Source: Pisaster brevispinus (taxonomy: Eukaryota > Echinodermata > Asteroidea > Forcipulatida > Asteriidae). From it: a stretch of DNA of 64,000 nucleotides. The notes beneath the pieces are model-generated. The model ran no database searches and was not told where the DNA came from. It saw only the letters and a list, made by a program, of their open reading frames with translations. The first letter of the stretch is position 1. Each line of letters opens with the position of its first letter. The stretch spans positions 14,999,091-15,063,090 of the forward strand of contig JAMKCF010000002.1 in assembly GCA_023634235.1 (NCBI GenBank), given 5' to 3'. This document shows positions 13,401 through 27,200 of this stretch, one piece after another. Both the position numbers and the translations under genes were made by a program.

Positions 13401-15228
13401 CTGTGAATTTTTTTGGGGGTTTGACTTCAAAGGTATGGGTCATAGATTGGTAAAGACTCCAAATATTAATGACCATAAAAAAAAAACCTGTGACTTGGTG
13501 AGAAGCACTGCAGCTGTTGATAGTAGAAACTGTTTTAAGAAAGGATTCCCTTTGAAGTAGTATGGTTTGGAGAATTTTTCACCCCCCCCCCAAAACAATT
13601 GGAATCGGGGAAATGATTCATGCATGAATTGTTTCTCCGATGTCTGAGGGTTGGTGTCTGTTCAGGAATGCTGCAGCCAGAGATGCGGTTGGTACCCGCC
13701 GTCACCTCGCTAAACATAGATAGATTTGATGTTCTTGATTTTGTTGCTGTTTTCTTACCAAGTAGACACTGTTTTCGACTGAAACTTTCACATGTGACTT
13801 TTATTGTATCTTTCTTTATAATTTTGTCTATAAATCAGCATTACATTGAAAAAAAACCAAAAAAACAGTCAATGACCTGAACTTTAAAGAAGTGTTAGTT
13901 GAACAATTCTACCTCCATGGTTGAACCATTAATCAAATCTTTGATCATAGCTCTTCGTGATTAACATGATTTAGGTTTTCATTTAGCCGAAATTATTCAC
14001 TCCTGCTCAAAATCAACCGCCTAGGATGTTTGAAAGTTTGACAAATTCGAAAAAAAATCCACCACTCGCTAAAACTCAAAAGAAATTTTGCCTTAATTTT
14101 GGCATGCTGAGATCAAAGTTATCGCAATTGTGGAGAAATACAACTGAAGAATTAACTGTAGAATGTTGACATTTGTCAGGAATTTAAGGGTAGATTGCAT
14201 CGATCGAGTTTCTCCGATGCGAGGCTAATTCTGGTTAAAATTAGATTGGGCGAGATCAACATGTGGTGATTAGATGAAGCTAAACATGTCTGGGGCTTGC
14301 AGGTTGTATTTTAGGGAATGATTTGGGGACATTGTTAGCCCTTCCGTCCACCCCCTCTTCTCAAAAAGTGAGACCAGCGTGAGGTTTAATTGTCAAAGCG
14401 CTTTCAAACATTGTCAATGAGTCACGATTTGGAAGAATTAAAAGTATTGAAATATCTCAATAAAGGTCATGGAATGGAATTCTAATAAGGGTTGACAAAA
14501 GTGGCGTCTGCACAACCACCAGTCTGAGAAAAAATTGTATTCTTACTAGTTTCTTTTTTAAATTGCTGTGAGTGTCATAAATACACAATTTTTACAATGT
14601 TTTTTTCTCAAATAAGACTCAAAGATTTTCATTGTTGAATTAAAGACAATTAAAGTAAAGCTTTTGCGGTAACACCATGTGGATGATATTTTATTTTGAG
14701 GGTGTGTGGTTGAGTCTTCGGAATCGGTGGATTCGAGGTGCTTGGTTTTGGGCGGCAGTTGGAATCCAGCAATACATTAAAATATATGGAGAGAAGTTTC
14801 TAAGTTCAAAAACCCTCAGTTAAGACTGGCTAAGTAAACAGAAGAAAAAGTGTACATTTAAAATAAGAAGATAAATAAGTATAAGGCAGTCCCAAATAAT
14901 GTACCTAACAAGACAGATTGGCTGGTAACTGTTTTTTTACTAAGCACGATTTGTCTATGCTAAGCACATTTTTGTGCTTTAAAATTTGATTAAATTGTTC
15001 CTGGCTTTTCTCCAGGGCTTCTGCCGATCCTTAAAAAGTATTTAAAAAGCTCACCACAAAGATGAGATTGTTAAATTGTATACAAACTTTGCAAACATTT
15101 CTCAATTTGTCTCACAACCTAAATGTTCAAACATCTCAACTTGGGTTCCTTAATAAACGTTGTTGGGGTCAGATCCTTCTCGGTGATAAATCCTTTCAGA
15201 GTTTATTTTCACATCCCTCTGTGAAGAG

Positions 15229-15267
<39 letters not shown>

Positions 15268-18200
15268 AAGAAAGAAATTGATGGTTCATTGTAGTGATTC
15301 TGGTGGGGTTGATTCCGACATTTCTGGAGCAGCCCCGGGGCCAGAACGCTAAAACTCTCAGAGAGAGACCGGAAATGCCACAGTCTCAGCGCTATCTCGG
15401 ACTGCGACTCCACTTACCTCTTATTGTTCGATGTGTCAGCAGAAGTTAAGGGGACTATTTATTTGAGGATGTGAGGCGATTGGGTGTTGATTGGCTCAAG
15501 AGGTTGTTTTTCAGATTGATTTTTTTTTTTTTTTTTTCAGATTAGAAAAAAAACTTTTTAAGGGAAGCCTTTTTGGGGGTAAGCGTTCAAGTTCTCAACA
15601 GTTGGTTTGTTGGAAGAGGTGAAATTGAACAGTTTATTAAAATGCGAGATATTACTTTTGATAAAGCAAACGTAAGGATTAACAATGAAACACATTTGCA
15701 GACAAAATTGAGCTCTTGTTTAGTTTTTAAACCATGTTATTAGCCACCGTTTTGGTCATGTTCCCTGTGTACAATAGCAATCATCCACATTGATTTTTTT
15801 TTTTTTTTTCAAATACAAAAATGGAACCAGACTAATTCCCCTCCCAGCCTCGGTTTGGTAACATTGTTGTGAATGGATGAGACTTAGGATTTCAGTATTG
15901 TGGTTCCAAGACCCCCAAATCTACAAACTGCTTTAGCTTGCTTTCGTCAAATTAAATTTCTGTTCCTGATAATTCCATTACGACTCCCGGTATTTTTGTA
16001 TTATTATTTGATTATTATTTTTTGTCCGTAAAAAAAGAAAAGAAAGTATTTCGCAGCACGCCTTTTTTTTTCCCGGGGGGTGGGTCTTTGTGCTACGATG
16101 TTAACCAGTTATGACACACTGGTAATTCCAAGGTAAAAATGATGGATTTGGCACTTGAACATTTGGCCAAATCTCTTGAAATTTACCTGATTTTTTTTTT
16201 TTTTTGATTTTTTTTTAGTCAGGCATCATACATGAGGGGAATATAACTCTGACAGGCTCTTTATTGTTGCAGGATTTATTCAATTTGACAAAATCTTGAG
16301 TTTGTTATCTTAAATTAACATTTATATTTTTGGCCATTGTTGCTTGGGGGTTCTTGAACAGTTTGTGGACGGGACTTCGAGGCAGATTGGATTTGACGTT
16401 CGCACGTGACTTGAACCCAATGATAACATTAGAGTTTGCCTGAGCTGGGGTAGTCCAGAGAGCATTCATGGTTTTGAAGTTGAGAAAAAAACATCTTGAG
16501 AAATTTTATCAGCTAGAAGGTTTTTTAGTTGTGTGGAAGAATGGAACTTAACCCAGTGGCAAAGTGACCTTGTTTCATGAATGTTGCCCATGGTGCAAAT
16601 GAATACCGCCCTCTGTTGGAGTGTTTGGAAAATGTCCAATCAGGGCCTCATTTCCTAGAGCTGCTAACTGCATAAATGTTTTGCATAGCAAAAACAGGTA
16701 TCCATACGAAATGCATGTAATAATGTAAGCAGGAAACTGGGAAGTTGCGTTATCAATTTAGTGGCTGTAGTTTTGTGACATTGGGACCAGTGATCAATTC
16801 CATAGATCTGGTAAGCACAGAACAATCTTGCTAAGCAGAAATGGTTGCCAGTCAAACACCAGTACATTTATACATTGTTACTGACCGGTTCCCAGCTGGG
16901 TCCTATTTGTAACACTGTTATGCACCCCCCCCCCCAGAAGAACATTGCTAAATTTTGTTGCCTTAGAATAGTTTTTGCTTAGGACAGGTTACTGACCGAA
17001 GTAACCTGTTTATTACAGTTCCCTGTTATTTTGTGCAAAGCAGACACATTTACTAAGCGATATTTCTGCGCAACAACTTTTCGAAGTAGGGATGACAGTA
17101 ATGTTTTTTTGCGTCTGTTTTCTTCAGCTGAGCAGTATTATTTTTTCTTTAAACACTTGGGCCCAATTTTCTAGAGCTGCTTTGAGCAGAAGTTATTGCT
17201 TACAAACTTTCTGCTAAGCAAATTCAAGCAGGATACCAGTCACAGGTGGTACGTGTGAAATGGTGTTTGGCTGGTTACCTTAGTCTGGGTAAGCACAGTT
17301 TTGTTTTGCTTAGCTACTTTTTTGTGCTTAAGCACTGCAGCTCTATGAAATTGGGCACTTGGCACCAGCAAGAATTTCTCTGTCGTAGCCGATCGGCGAA
17401 GTTCAATGTCCCTTGACTTCTAATCCCCGGTGATGTTATCGTGCTGGTGGATCTCAGCAGAATGAAAAGCCGTGGCCCGTGGCGGGTGTCGCGCGGGTCA
17501 TGGGAAATTAGGAAAGGGTTACAATGGGCCACAATGGGGCACTTTTAGGATTAAGAGAGTTAAGTAGCTTTAGACCAGTGGTTTGCTAGTGTAACTTTTA
17601 TTGAGGGTGGGTATTTTTGGCAGCAGGGCTGAGGGTAAACAGGAATCCCAATGGGAAAACTCCTTTTCAAAGGCCATTGATGGAACACCTGAGCAGCCAA
17701 ATAAAACCTTCCAATTACTGGAAAAATGCTGGATGGAAATACTGTCCACAACGTTACAGTTATAACACTTGCAACTAAAGATTGAAACATGTTTTATTTA
17801 AATTGTGTTTTTGGGCATTAATTTTTAAAATTTTTACAAGTGAGTAAAAGACACCTTGGGCGTGTCGCATTTTTTTTAAATTTTTGTTTTTATTGATACT
17901 GGTTTGGATTCTGGCTTAAAGATTCTGGCTAATAGACCTGCTGTAGTAGACTCTATACTGGATTATTATTAAGATATTTGCTTGGATCAAGCTTAGACTC
18001 TGGCTTAAATTCTCATAGGTGTACCTTTTCAGACTCTGGCTTAGGCTCTATTTTTAGACTCTTGCTTAAATGTTCATAGTATACCTTTTCTGACTCTTGC
18101 TTGGAGTCCATCTTAGAGACTTAGACTCTGGCTTAAATTCTCGACAGGATTTTTGCTTGGGCTCTTGTTTGGATTCCATCTTAGACTCTGGCTTATATTC

Positions 18201-21200
18201 GTATGAGGATTCTCGCTAGGACTGACTGGTTAGGATTTCTGTTTGGGCACTGGCTTGGGTTGCAGCTTAGACTCTGGCCTGGATTCTTAATATTAGGATT
18301 CCTGCTAGAACTCTGGTTGGGATTTTTTTTAAATAAGGATTTCTACTAGGGCTCTGGCTTGGGTTGCGGCTTTGACTCTGGCTTTCAAAAGGTATTTCCA
18401 AGGAAAAACAATGAACTCCTGGATTTTTGTGAATATTAGTACGGCAAGTTGGTGATGGGAGTGTGCCTTTGATGATTCAAACATGGAATTTGGAGCATAG
18501 TCTGTAAAAGTATTCAAAGAGAAAGATATTTGGCTGTAGGGCCATCTCAGATTTGTCCTTATGAAAAACAAATTGTAGAATAACAAGCAATGACAGCCAT
18601 TTTGCAATTTTTGAAAAATTGCTTGTCACACTACCCATATCTTTTTAAAAGGACGAATCTGCCATGGTTCTACAGCCAAATATCGTTCTCATGGCATACT
18701 GTGTGCCAAGCACGATTCCCCCAAATAGTTTGCTTATCTGCCCCTCTATATTACCCATTATGTGGCAGAAGGAATCCCCTCACCCCAATATTCCCAAACT
18801 TTACACACTCTTCCCCTCTTGTACAGAAGAACCCCCCCCCCCCCCCCTGAAAATCCTCTAGAGAATTGCTGGGAGTCCCAGAGTACAATGGAAGGAGGAA
18901 CACCATGTCACATAACAAGCACCGAATAATAAAACCATTACATAATAGTGAGATGGTTAGACAAATAATACAAACAAGAAAAGTTAGATGATTTTTTTTT
19001 TCCTGAAGGCTATATTGATGCCCTGGATGGGGGCAGAGGCAAAGCAAGAGTTGATGGGGGTTTACGGTGGGGCAGTCAACCCTCCTGTTGCGTCCATCTG
19101 TCCTTCCGCCTCCCTGCCTCCCGACAATAAATTATGAATCCACTATAAAAAAAGATTTGCGCTTTGTAGCATTACCAACCATAAACAATAATGCCTCGGA
19201 CGGACATTTTTCATTCTCTTGGTCATTGTGCCTTCCCCAAAAAAGCCCCCCAAAACACTCTGGTATGACAGTCAGCCCAACCGTGAGAAATCGCCTGGAG
19301 ACAGCCAGGGAAATTTAGACCTTAGCGTCAAGTTCACAGTGGCAGAGTTCACTGTCTTAGGGGCGCCTTCCGAGGCCTGTGGTTGGGAGGTATTTCCGAG
19401 CGGATACATACAGAAGGCTTTGCCGGTCTCCCAATTTGACGCCCATTGTTTAGGGGTACCCTGACATGCCCCCCATAGGGCGGGACTGGGTGCCTCGTGG
19501 GGTGGAAAGAGCTACAAAGGAGATGTGAGAAATTCAGTGGTGGGAAACAAGAGATTGTAAATGGTGATAAACACTCTTTTTTGTGTGTGTCCCACCGAGC
19601 GTGGGAAGTGCCTCAGTATTTTTTGTGGGGGTGAGGTAGGGCGGGTGGGGGGGGGGGGGGGGAGCTTAAGCTTGAACTGGTGACCGGTCGTTCATTGCAT
19701 GGAGTAACCCCAGACGAGGAAGGGGTTAAATGCCCACAGATAAAAGATGTATTAAATAAATACAAAGTTGACATTTTAGAATGGATTTCATGTTGCGGAA
19801 TGGTACAATATGGGTTTTGAGGCATTTTTGAGACCATGTGTAACTTTGCTGCCTAGATTTGTTCTTGAGAACTTGTCTTGCCAATTTATTCTACTGCCGC
19901 AGAGTAGATTTCAGAATTCAGGAGACTACTTAGTTCTGAAAAGAACTGTCTGCTTATCAAGGACCGTTCTTCTTCAGAACTAAGTAGACTGTCGAATTCT
20001 GAAATTTACTCCACAGGCAGTAGAATAAATGGCAAGAGAAACTCTTCCAAGAACAATCTACACAGGAAACTAGATACACATGGTGTTACTGCAAACTGAA
20101 TATCCTTGAAAATTAAAAATTCCCTACACATCATTACTTTGTTCTGGATAAAGTGGACGTTTTGTTACTAAATGAAGCAGTGATATTGATACGTTGACAA
20201 ACTTTGCAACCCTAAAGTGGTGTTCACTAGGAGCATTTGATTTCGAGCGCATTTTAATTAGGAGCAAGTGTTTATGAGAGTAGACACTGTCGTGAGTAAC
20301 AAGGGGCATCAAAGCCAGGGCAATCAAAAATATGAGACTGGTTTCCGGGTTAGTTTTGCTTGGCAGAAAATTGTTCAGCGAAACTATGCAGGAAACCAGG
20401 CACAGATAGTATGTTTGACCTTGCTCTTTGGCTGGTAACCTTATTCTGGTATTAAGCAAGATTGTTTTATGCTGAGAAGCTGCTCAATGACATCGGGCTT
20501 AGGGCTAAAACAAAACAACAAACATGTGGCTATCGTTAAAGCTCAGGCCTACTAGTGAGATTTCAGCACAACGGATAATCTGTCTGTTCGTTGTAATCCT
20601 GTGTATGGCTACCGTCATTGTTAACAGTAACTTTTCCATCCGTTCCCTCCCTCATCTAGACAATATCCAACCGGTAGAACAAACTTCAACTTGACCAAAA
20701 ATGAAACCTGACACCCTTTTGGGACAGAAATACCTTGTGAATTAACTTCTCTGGCTAGATCCTTGAGGGGGATCTGGCTAATCCTCCCTAATCTCCCCAA
20801 ATCCTTATTAACTTTGGAATTCAAACCTGCAGGGCAGGCAGTTTTTCGCTCAGTGGGTTGCAACACTCTTGGGACGAAACTGTCCAAGTTGGGAATCGTG
20901 GAGTTAGTGAGCTGGGTCCAGAACTGTTCTGGTTGTTGTTGTGGCAGAGATTATTCTGACGAATATTGGGGGCTGGACAAGATAAAATAACTTCCTTGAT
21001 CCCGGCCCAATCACTTTGTATCAGGCTGCCAATATCTTGGTCTTGTTCCCTATGTTCAATGAGCAATACTGAGTAGGGATTCTCATGTGGGGTCAGACCA
21101 TTTTGTCCTACCAGCCTCAGTTTGAATTCATTGCCTCGATTGGAAGAAGATAAGATGATCACTTTGTTCTAAAGTCAGTTAAACTGTCCCACTGAAGAGC

Positions 21201-24200
21201 TCCAACCACTCTCTTTTGATATTCAAGTTTTTTGTGTTTTGTATCTCAAAGTATTTACTCAATCTGTGATTTGTGTTTGTACATGTATTGTCAGACAAAA
21301 CTAAAAATTGAGAAAATAGAACTAGCTGTTTGCAAACTGGTTACCAACCAAAAGGATTTATTGTGTAAATGCAAAAAAAGAAGAAGATAATGGCATGATG
21401 TTTAACCACAAGAGGTTGGAAACACAAAAGACAGAATCAGCGGTGTGAAGAGGGAGAACAAGTAATTAATTAGTGAGTGAGACAGACTAAAAATGGGGGA
21501 ATCTTTGGAAAAAGGAAAAGGCAAAGACACAAAAATTGTTGGTCATTTCCTTCTTGGATGTTCAGACCATGGGGTTGAATGGTCTGGAGGCGCCTTATCC
21601 ACAGTTTCCAACAATCTCTCTGTGGTTACCTAAATATGAAAACTAAATTTATAGTAATACAAAAATAATGCACAATTCAACACAATCTAAACAGACTCTC
21701 ATCAGTGCCTACCCCTCCAGTCAACATTCAGTGAAAACGAGGAAAGGGGGGCGGGGTGAAGGACGTCCGATGGATGGATCCGTTACCTCTTAACACCATC
21801 CATCATAATTCCCTCTCATACTTTCATTTTCCACTTCCACAAAAAGACGGCCACAATTACCCCCCAAATTGGCTAAAATAAAAATGGGAAATGACGGCAA
21901 ATTCGATAGGGATCAGAATTCACAGCTGACTTTGTTGTAGTAGGGAAAATGAAACCCGTATGCCCTAGAGCAGAGAGCGTGATCCAGAGTTGGTGATAGG
22001 GCGTTCGCTGAACAGGTAGAGATCGTTGCAATATTAAGGAGGTTGGTGAAGTCATCAAAGTGGAGTGATTGTTTAATCTTGTTTTATTATTATGTTTTAC
22101 AGGTTTGGTATTACACAGGGGCTATAACCTCTGTTGCCCTGGCCTTGGTGCCCCTTTCAAAAGTTTCCCATAGACTTTAAATTTGCCGGTGGAAGTGCCC
22201 TTTCCCAAAATGAAAATGGCCCTGCCCTCTCAAAGATGAAATTTCAGGACTGGTTTAGTTAAAAAGTATGCATATCACATTGGTAAGATTGAAAATATAA
22301 ATCTTCACAGATTTGCACACAACTTTACATGGTATACTATAAATATGGTTATGGTAGGAAAACTTCCCTGGAAATATATTTTGCTTGAAATGCTATAGTT
22401 TTTTGAGAAATGAGTGAAATAATTAGTTTGGATCTGGTGATTCCAAAACCTGATGTTTAAAGACAGTGAAAATACATGGTTTTAATTCTGTTTTCTTGTG
22501 CCTTTGATGACCAATCGAGCTTAAACTTCCCCACAAGTTTGAAATGAATGTTGACTTGAGTTGAGCTGAATTTCAAGAGAGAACCAGTCAACCCTAGCAA
22601 AATGTACCATTTGATGAGCACAGCTTACCACAAATCATAACCAGAGTGTCAATCGTTGCCATCAACCTTTTAGACAACCACAGACAAAACCAAATAAACA
22701 AAAACAAACAAAAATTGAGTTGATCGGTAACATAATCTTGAGGGATTTTTTTATTATCATTATTTTTTTTTTACATTGGAACTATTATCCCCCTTTAAAG
22801 GAACCGTTTGATTGTGTTAATCCTATTATCAAAGAAAATAACCTGTGAAAATTTTACTTCAAAAGGTGGTCGCGTTTTTTGAGATATCACCGAAAAAACC
22901 GGAGCCAATATTTCCACGAAAGAAGAATATTCCCTATAGGAATACACGATCTGAGAAGCGTTACGGCCGTAACGCTTCTCAGATTCAAATTTTGGGGAAT
23001 AAAAAGTGGTATATTTTTCCATAACCGCAGTTCTCTGAGGTGAAAAGTTTCTCAAAATGCATGATACTATTAAATCCAAAGCTACTGTACTTCTTACCAA
23101 GTAAGTTTTTATTGCCATTAATTTTCAGAGTCTTTACCAAACGTAGACCTTCCCTTTAAGTGACAAAAACGAGAATGGTCATCAGGGGGAGAAAAAAAAA
23201 GTTTCCATTTGCCTGAGGGACCGGCTACTCATTATTAAACTTCCACATGGTACCGGTGAAAACTAGTGTAATAAATTGGATTTTTGGGGGCATAATTTCC
23301 TGGGTTTTTGGTTTGGTTATTGTTGCCACCGAAAACAGGTGGGAAAAATTGGGAGGTTTCGGAAGTGAGGGGGTAATGATGCGGAACTGGGTCTCATTTT
23401 TTTGTTCTTCCTTTTTTTTACAGTGGTAGTTTTTTTTTTTCGGTGGTAGGTTCTGGGGGGACGTGTGAGTGGGTGAGGTTGGCAGATGTTTGGCCCCACG
23501 GAAACCAATATTGGTCAATGACTGACAAGTTTGGGGTTGAAAGGTTTTGTTTAGTTCTTCTGGCTCGGGACTGCTCAGGAATTTGTTGGGGTTTCAGGAT
23601 TGCGTCACAAACTGTGAAGACATCTGATGAAATTCACTCTTATAACGGGAGACTTAAGAATGCCAGGTGGCAGCAGACATTCCAGGTGAATTTCCATTGT
23701 TTATGTAGTTCTGTGCATGCGCACATTGCACAGAACGATGGTTTTTACCTGGTAAGTCTGCTGCCACCTAGCATCCAAAAAAAATATCCCTTTCAACCAT
23801 CTTTGTCCCGTACTTCTTGCAGTCTATTTGCTACAGCAATCATGTACATGGCACATCTCTTCAGAAAGGAGCCAGACTATGTCTCACTCCAAGCCTCAGT
23901 TTGATAATGTTGGTTTCATGTAGAGACAAAAAAACAACATGGCTGCTCTGTAAAGTTGAGCCAAGATCTTCAGACGCTGTTTTTTTTAAATGTGTCCTGA
24001 CTCTTCCTAAATACAGTATACATTTTAAATTGTGACAAAGAGAATTCCAGTGTCTTTTTACATCAGTCAGTCAAATTACGGATCTCGGCCTCAAGTTAGA
24101 CTGTCCGTCACCACCAAACCCTAAGAGGTCAACCGAGGTCACTTGGAGCGTTTCTCCGCCTGCATTGTATTCCTAGTCTGGTATATTCCAAAGTGAATGG

Positions 24201-27200
24201 ACCAATCTCCGCTTGTTTGTGGGCATGAGTGTACAGTTCTTTCTACGAGTAATTGTGTAGTATCGGAGTTTAATCAAGGTTAATAGGTTGTCACTTGTAA
24301 TAGGGCAGCCCATCTGAAAACCTCTTTTTTAAAGTTAAATGCAGGGGAATTTGGGGTGGGTCAAAACAATTTTTTTTAAAGATCAACATTTTAAAATGTT
24401 TATTGCTCTGAGTGAATGGCCCCTTAGTGGTTTCATATTTTGCTTTTCTTTCTCTTTCTCCCTGTATGTCTAGATAGCTCAGTTGGTAGAGTGCTGGCAT
24501 GTTAATCCGGAGGTCATTGGTTCAAATCCCGCTCTAGTCAACTTTTCTCTGTTCAACCCCCAATTTTTTATATTTTTTATTTACAGGTGTTGTGTATATT
24601 TACTGCTCCATTTTGACTGCTTCGTTTTGGAAACAAATCCTCTAGATGTATTTTTGTTGTTATTTACTCCTCCATAAAAACAATGATGTACTTTTTCTCT
24701 TGAAGCGAAGAGAGACTCTAGTGGCAAGCACACACAAAGGACGTCTCACAAAGTCCCAGGGTAACAACTTTGATTTATAATAAAGGTGGGGTCACCTGAA
24801 ATTCCTTGGAAGAAATATTTTTTTGTTTCCAGTCTGAGCTATTTTGAAGAAGATGGAGGAAGGGTTGGTAACCGGTTGGTTTACTGCCCAACAGGGAGTA
24901 GTTTGCAGCGCTGGTTCAGATAGGTGATTTATTAGCAAGGAACATACTGCCCACACATGTGCAGTTTGATCTCGGTTTTGAAAAAAGAAATGCTTAGGTA
25001 TTTATTTATTTTTTTGGGAAAAAGCAAGATTTACACCAGCGGGGAGTCATTAGGAAACTGAGATGGTGAAAATGTCTTAAACTATGTTGGGTGTGGTAAG
25101 ATGCATAAATCAGTTGCTGTCCTCTCAGCTTGAGAGGATAGGGAACCTCATTCCTGGAACCTTGTTCTAGGAACCGATGTACATCAAAAAGATATCGATT
25201 GATTGATTTTTTCAGGATTCTCCCGATTTCGGGATTTCCTCTGGATTTCCGCAAGACATCCTCGAGCCATCTTGAAGGAGTTTATTTAAGCAGTCACCAA
25301 AGGGAGAAAGAAGTAGTCCACATTCTGTTCAAACCCGTAGTTTTGTATTTTCTGGTGATGCACAGAGTCCTTCAACCTCCTGAATTGTAAACATCTGGGA
25401 GGTTCTGGGTCCAGAATAAGAGGGAACCTAGGTCTGCAAGCCATTTAAATTTTTTTCAGGAATGTGAACATTGATCCAATCTCATCCCCGAATATAGACT
25501 GAAAATGTGAAAGTTGTTTTTATTTGCGGACTGGATTGCAATCTAAGAGTTTGAGCAAACATGAGAAGTAACGATGTTGAAGAAGATTTAGATTATAGAT
25601 TTAGATAAGAGGTGACAGTGGTTTCAACCCCATCTCTGGCCGCAGCATCCGAAAACAGACACCGTCCTTCAGAAATCTGCAAAAACAAATCATGCGTGAG
25701 TCGTTTCTCAGATTCAAATATTTTTTGGGCGTAAAAACAAATTATCCAAACCATTATTACTTAGAAAGAGAATCCTTTCTCAAAATAGTTCATATTATCA
25801 ACAGATGCAGTGCTTCTCATCAAGTAAGTTTTTATGGTCATTAATTTTTGGAGTATTTACCAATGACTTTTTCCTTTAAAGCCACCCCAATTTTGTTTTT
25901 ATTAGCCCTTCTTCATTGCATCAGTAGACACCTGATGGATTCTTCATGTACCTCCTCCCTCCATGGTATCTGTGGACCAGAAAATTCCTCTCAGTCACAA
26001 AAGAAAACTCATCATTTTTGTTCATCCGAGATAATGTTTGACAACAAGTAAAAAGGATAATAACTCTGAGGAATTCGTTGGCAGCTGGCGTCACTTTTGG
26101 AACTCTAAATCCCTCTTAACATTTTCCCCAAATCACTTTTTTTGTGTCTTAAAGATACAGATGCTAGCAGGCTGCTCAAAAAAAAAGAAAAAAAGCCATG
26201 GTTTCTTATTTCTGAAATAGTTTTAAGCAGACCCCCCTATGGTTTGGGTCTTGGAGCGTTGGGAACACTCAGCCCCTCTTGAAACAGCTTGGGCGCATTC
26301 ATGGCTCGGAACGCTAATCTGCGATTAAAACACTTCAGAATAGTTTCAGCTGCTTTTGCGTGGTCACAAAAGCTAATTTGGCCGCTTAGGATTTGTGTAA
26401 AGGATTCAATAGGAAGACGCCGATTTTGCTTTATGGGGTTTTTTTTTGGTGTGTGGTTGCAAAAGATGCTTCAGGCCACCTTAAAATATTGATATGTTGT
26501 AGGCCTCGGGCAGAATGCTTTTCTTAAAAATTTTGTTTATTTAGGGTATTTTCTTTTTGGTGCACTCGAATAAAGATTTGGTGTTGAAAGATTCTATTGG
26601 TGTAAAGATTATTACAATAAGGTATCGATGTATCATCATTTTAGGAAGGAAGATCAGATTACAAATCCAATGGGGTCTCTCTGGTCCTTCAAGGTTTTTG
26701 ACACTCTCTCTCTCAACAATTTATTGGTAGGGTCATCCTTTGGTTTTTGTCAACTTAATGCTGATTTATAGGGCAAACTATCCATAAAAGTATACTTAAA
26801 TGCCACCTGTACAAGTTGTAGCTGAATATACAGTGTCTGCTTGGTGAAAAAAAACCAGCAAAAACTGGAATTTTCATCCAGAACATTGAATCCGTCCACG
26901 TTTAGCGAGGTGACAGCGGTTACCAACCACATCTCGGGCCGCAGCATTCACAAATGGACACCGTGGAAATTTGGATGTCCAATGATCCCTTTCGGAGATT
27001 CAAATTTTTAAATATACTTTTATTGATTTCTAATCAATGAAGGCACTTCGGACGAATATCATTTCGCAGGATGCTCACTTACCATTTCCATCACCATTAT
27101 AACAAGTAGGCTTTCGGATAAAAATGTCACTTTTTAACCGGGGTCGTTACCACAGTATGACCCTACCTTCAGGTTAAAATTAGCCTCCTTGTTTCTGAAT

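Noticed and set aside
13067..13406. 109- and 102-codon ORFs on opposite strands
   Set aside because: Both span a CT microsatellite and have low-complexity Ser/Leu/Phe or Glu/Arg/Lys composition with no domain.
17314..17532. GC-rich coding exon on the minus strand
   Set aside because: The ORF overlaps the end of a MITE A copy and shows no domain or splice context.
23443..23904. 153-codon + strand ORF
   Set aside because: It runs through a foldback MITE at 23650-23775 and has no recognisable domain.
24469..24540. tRNA-Asn gene
   Set aside because: The tRNA-like shape is imperfect, and the following sequence is the body of SINE family S1, seen at several other positions.
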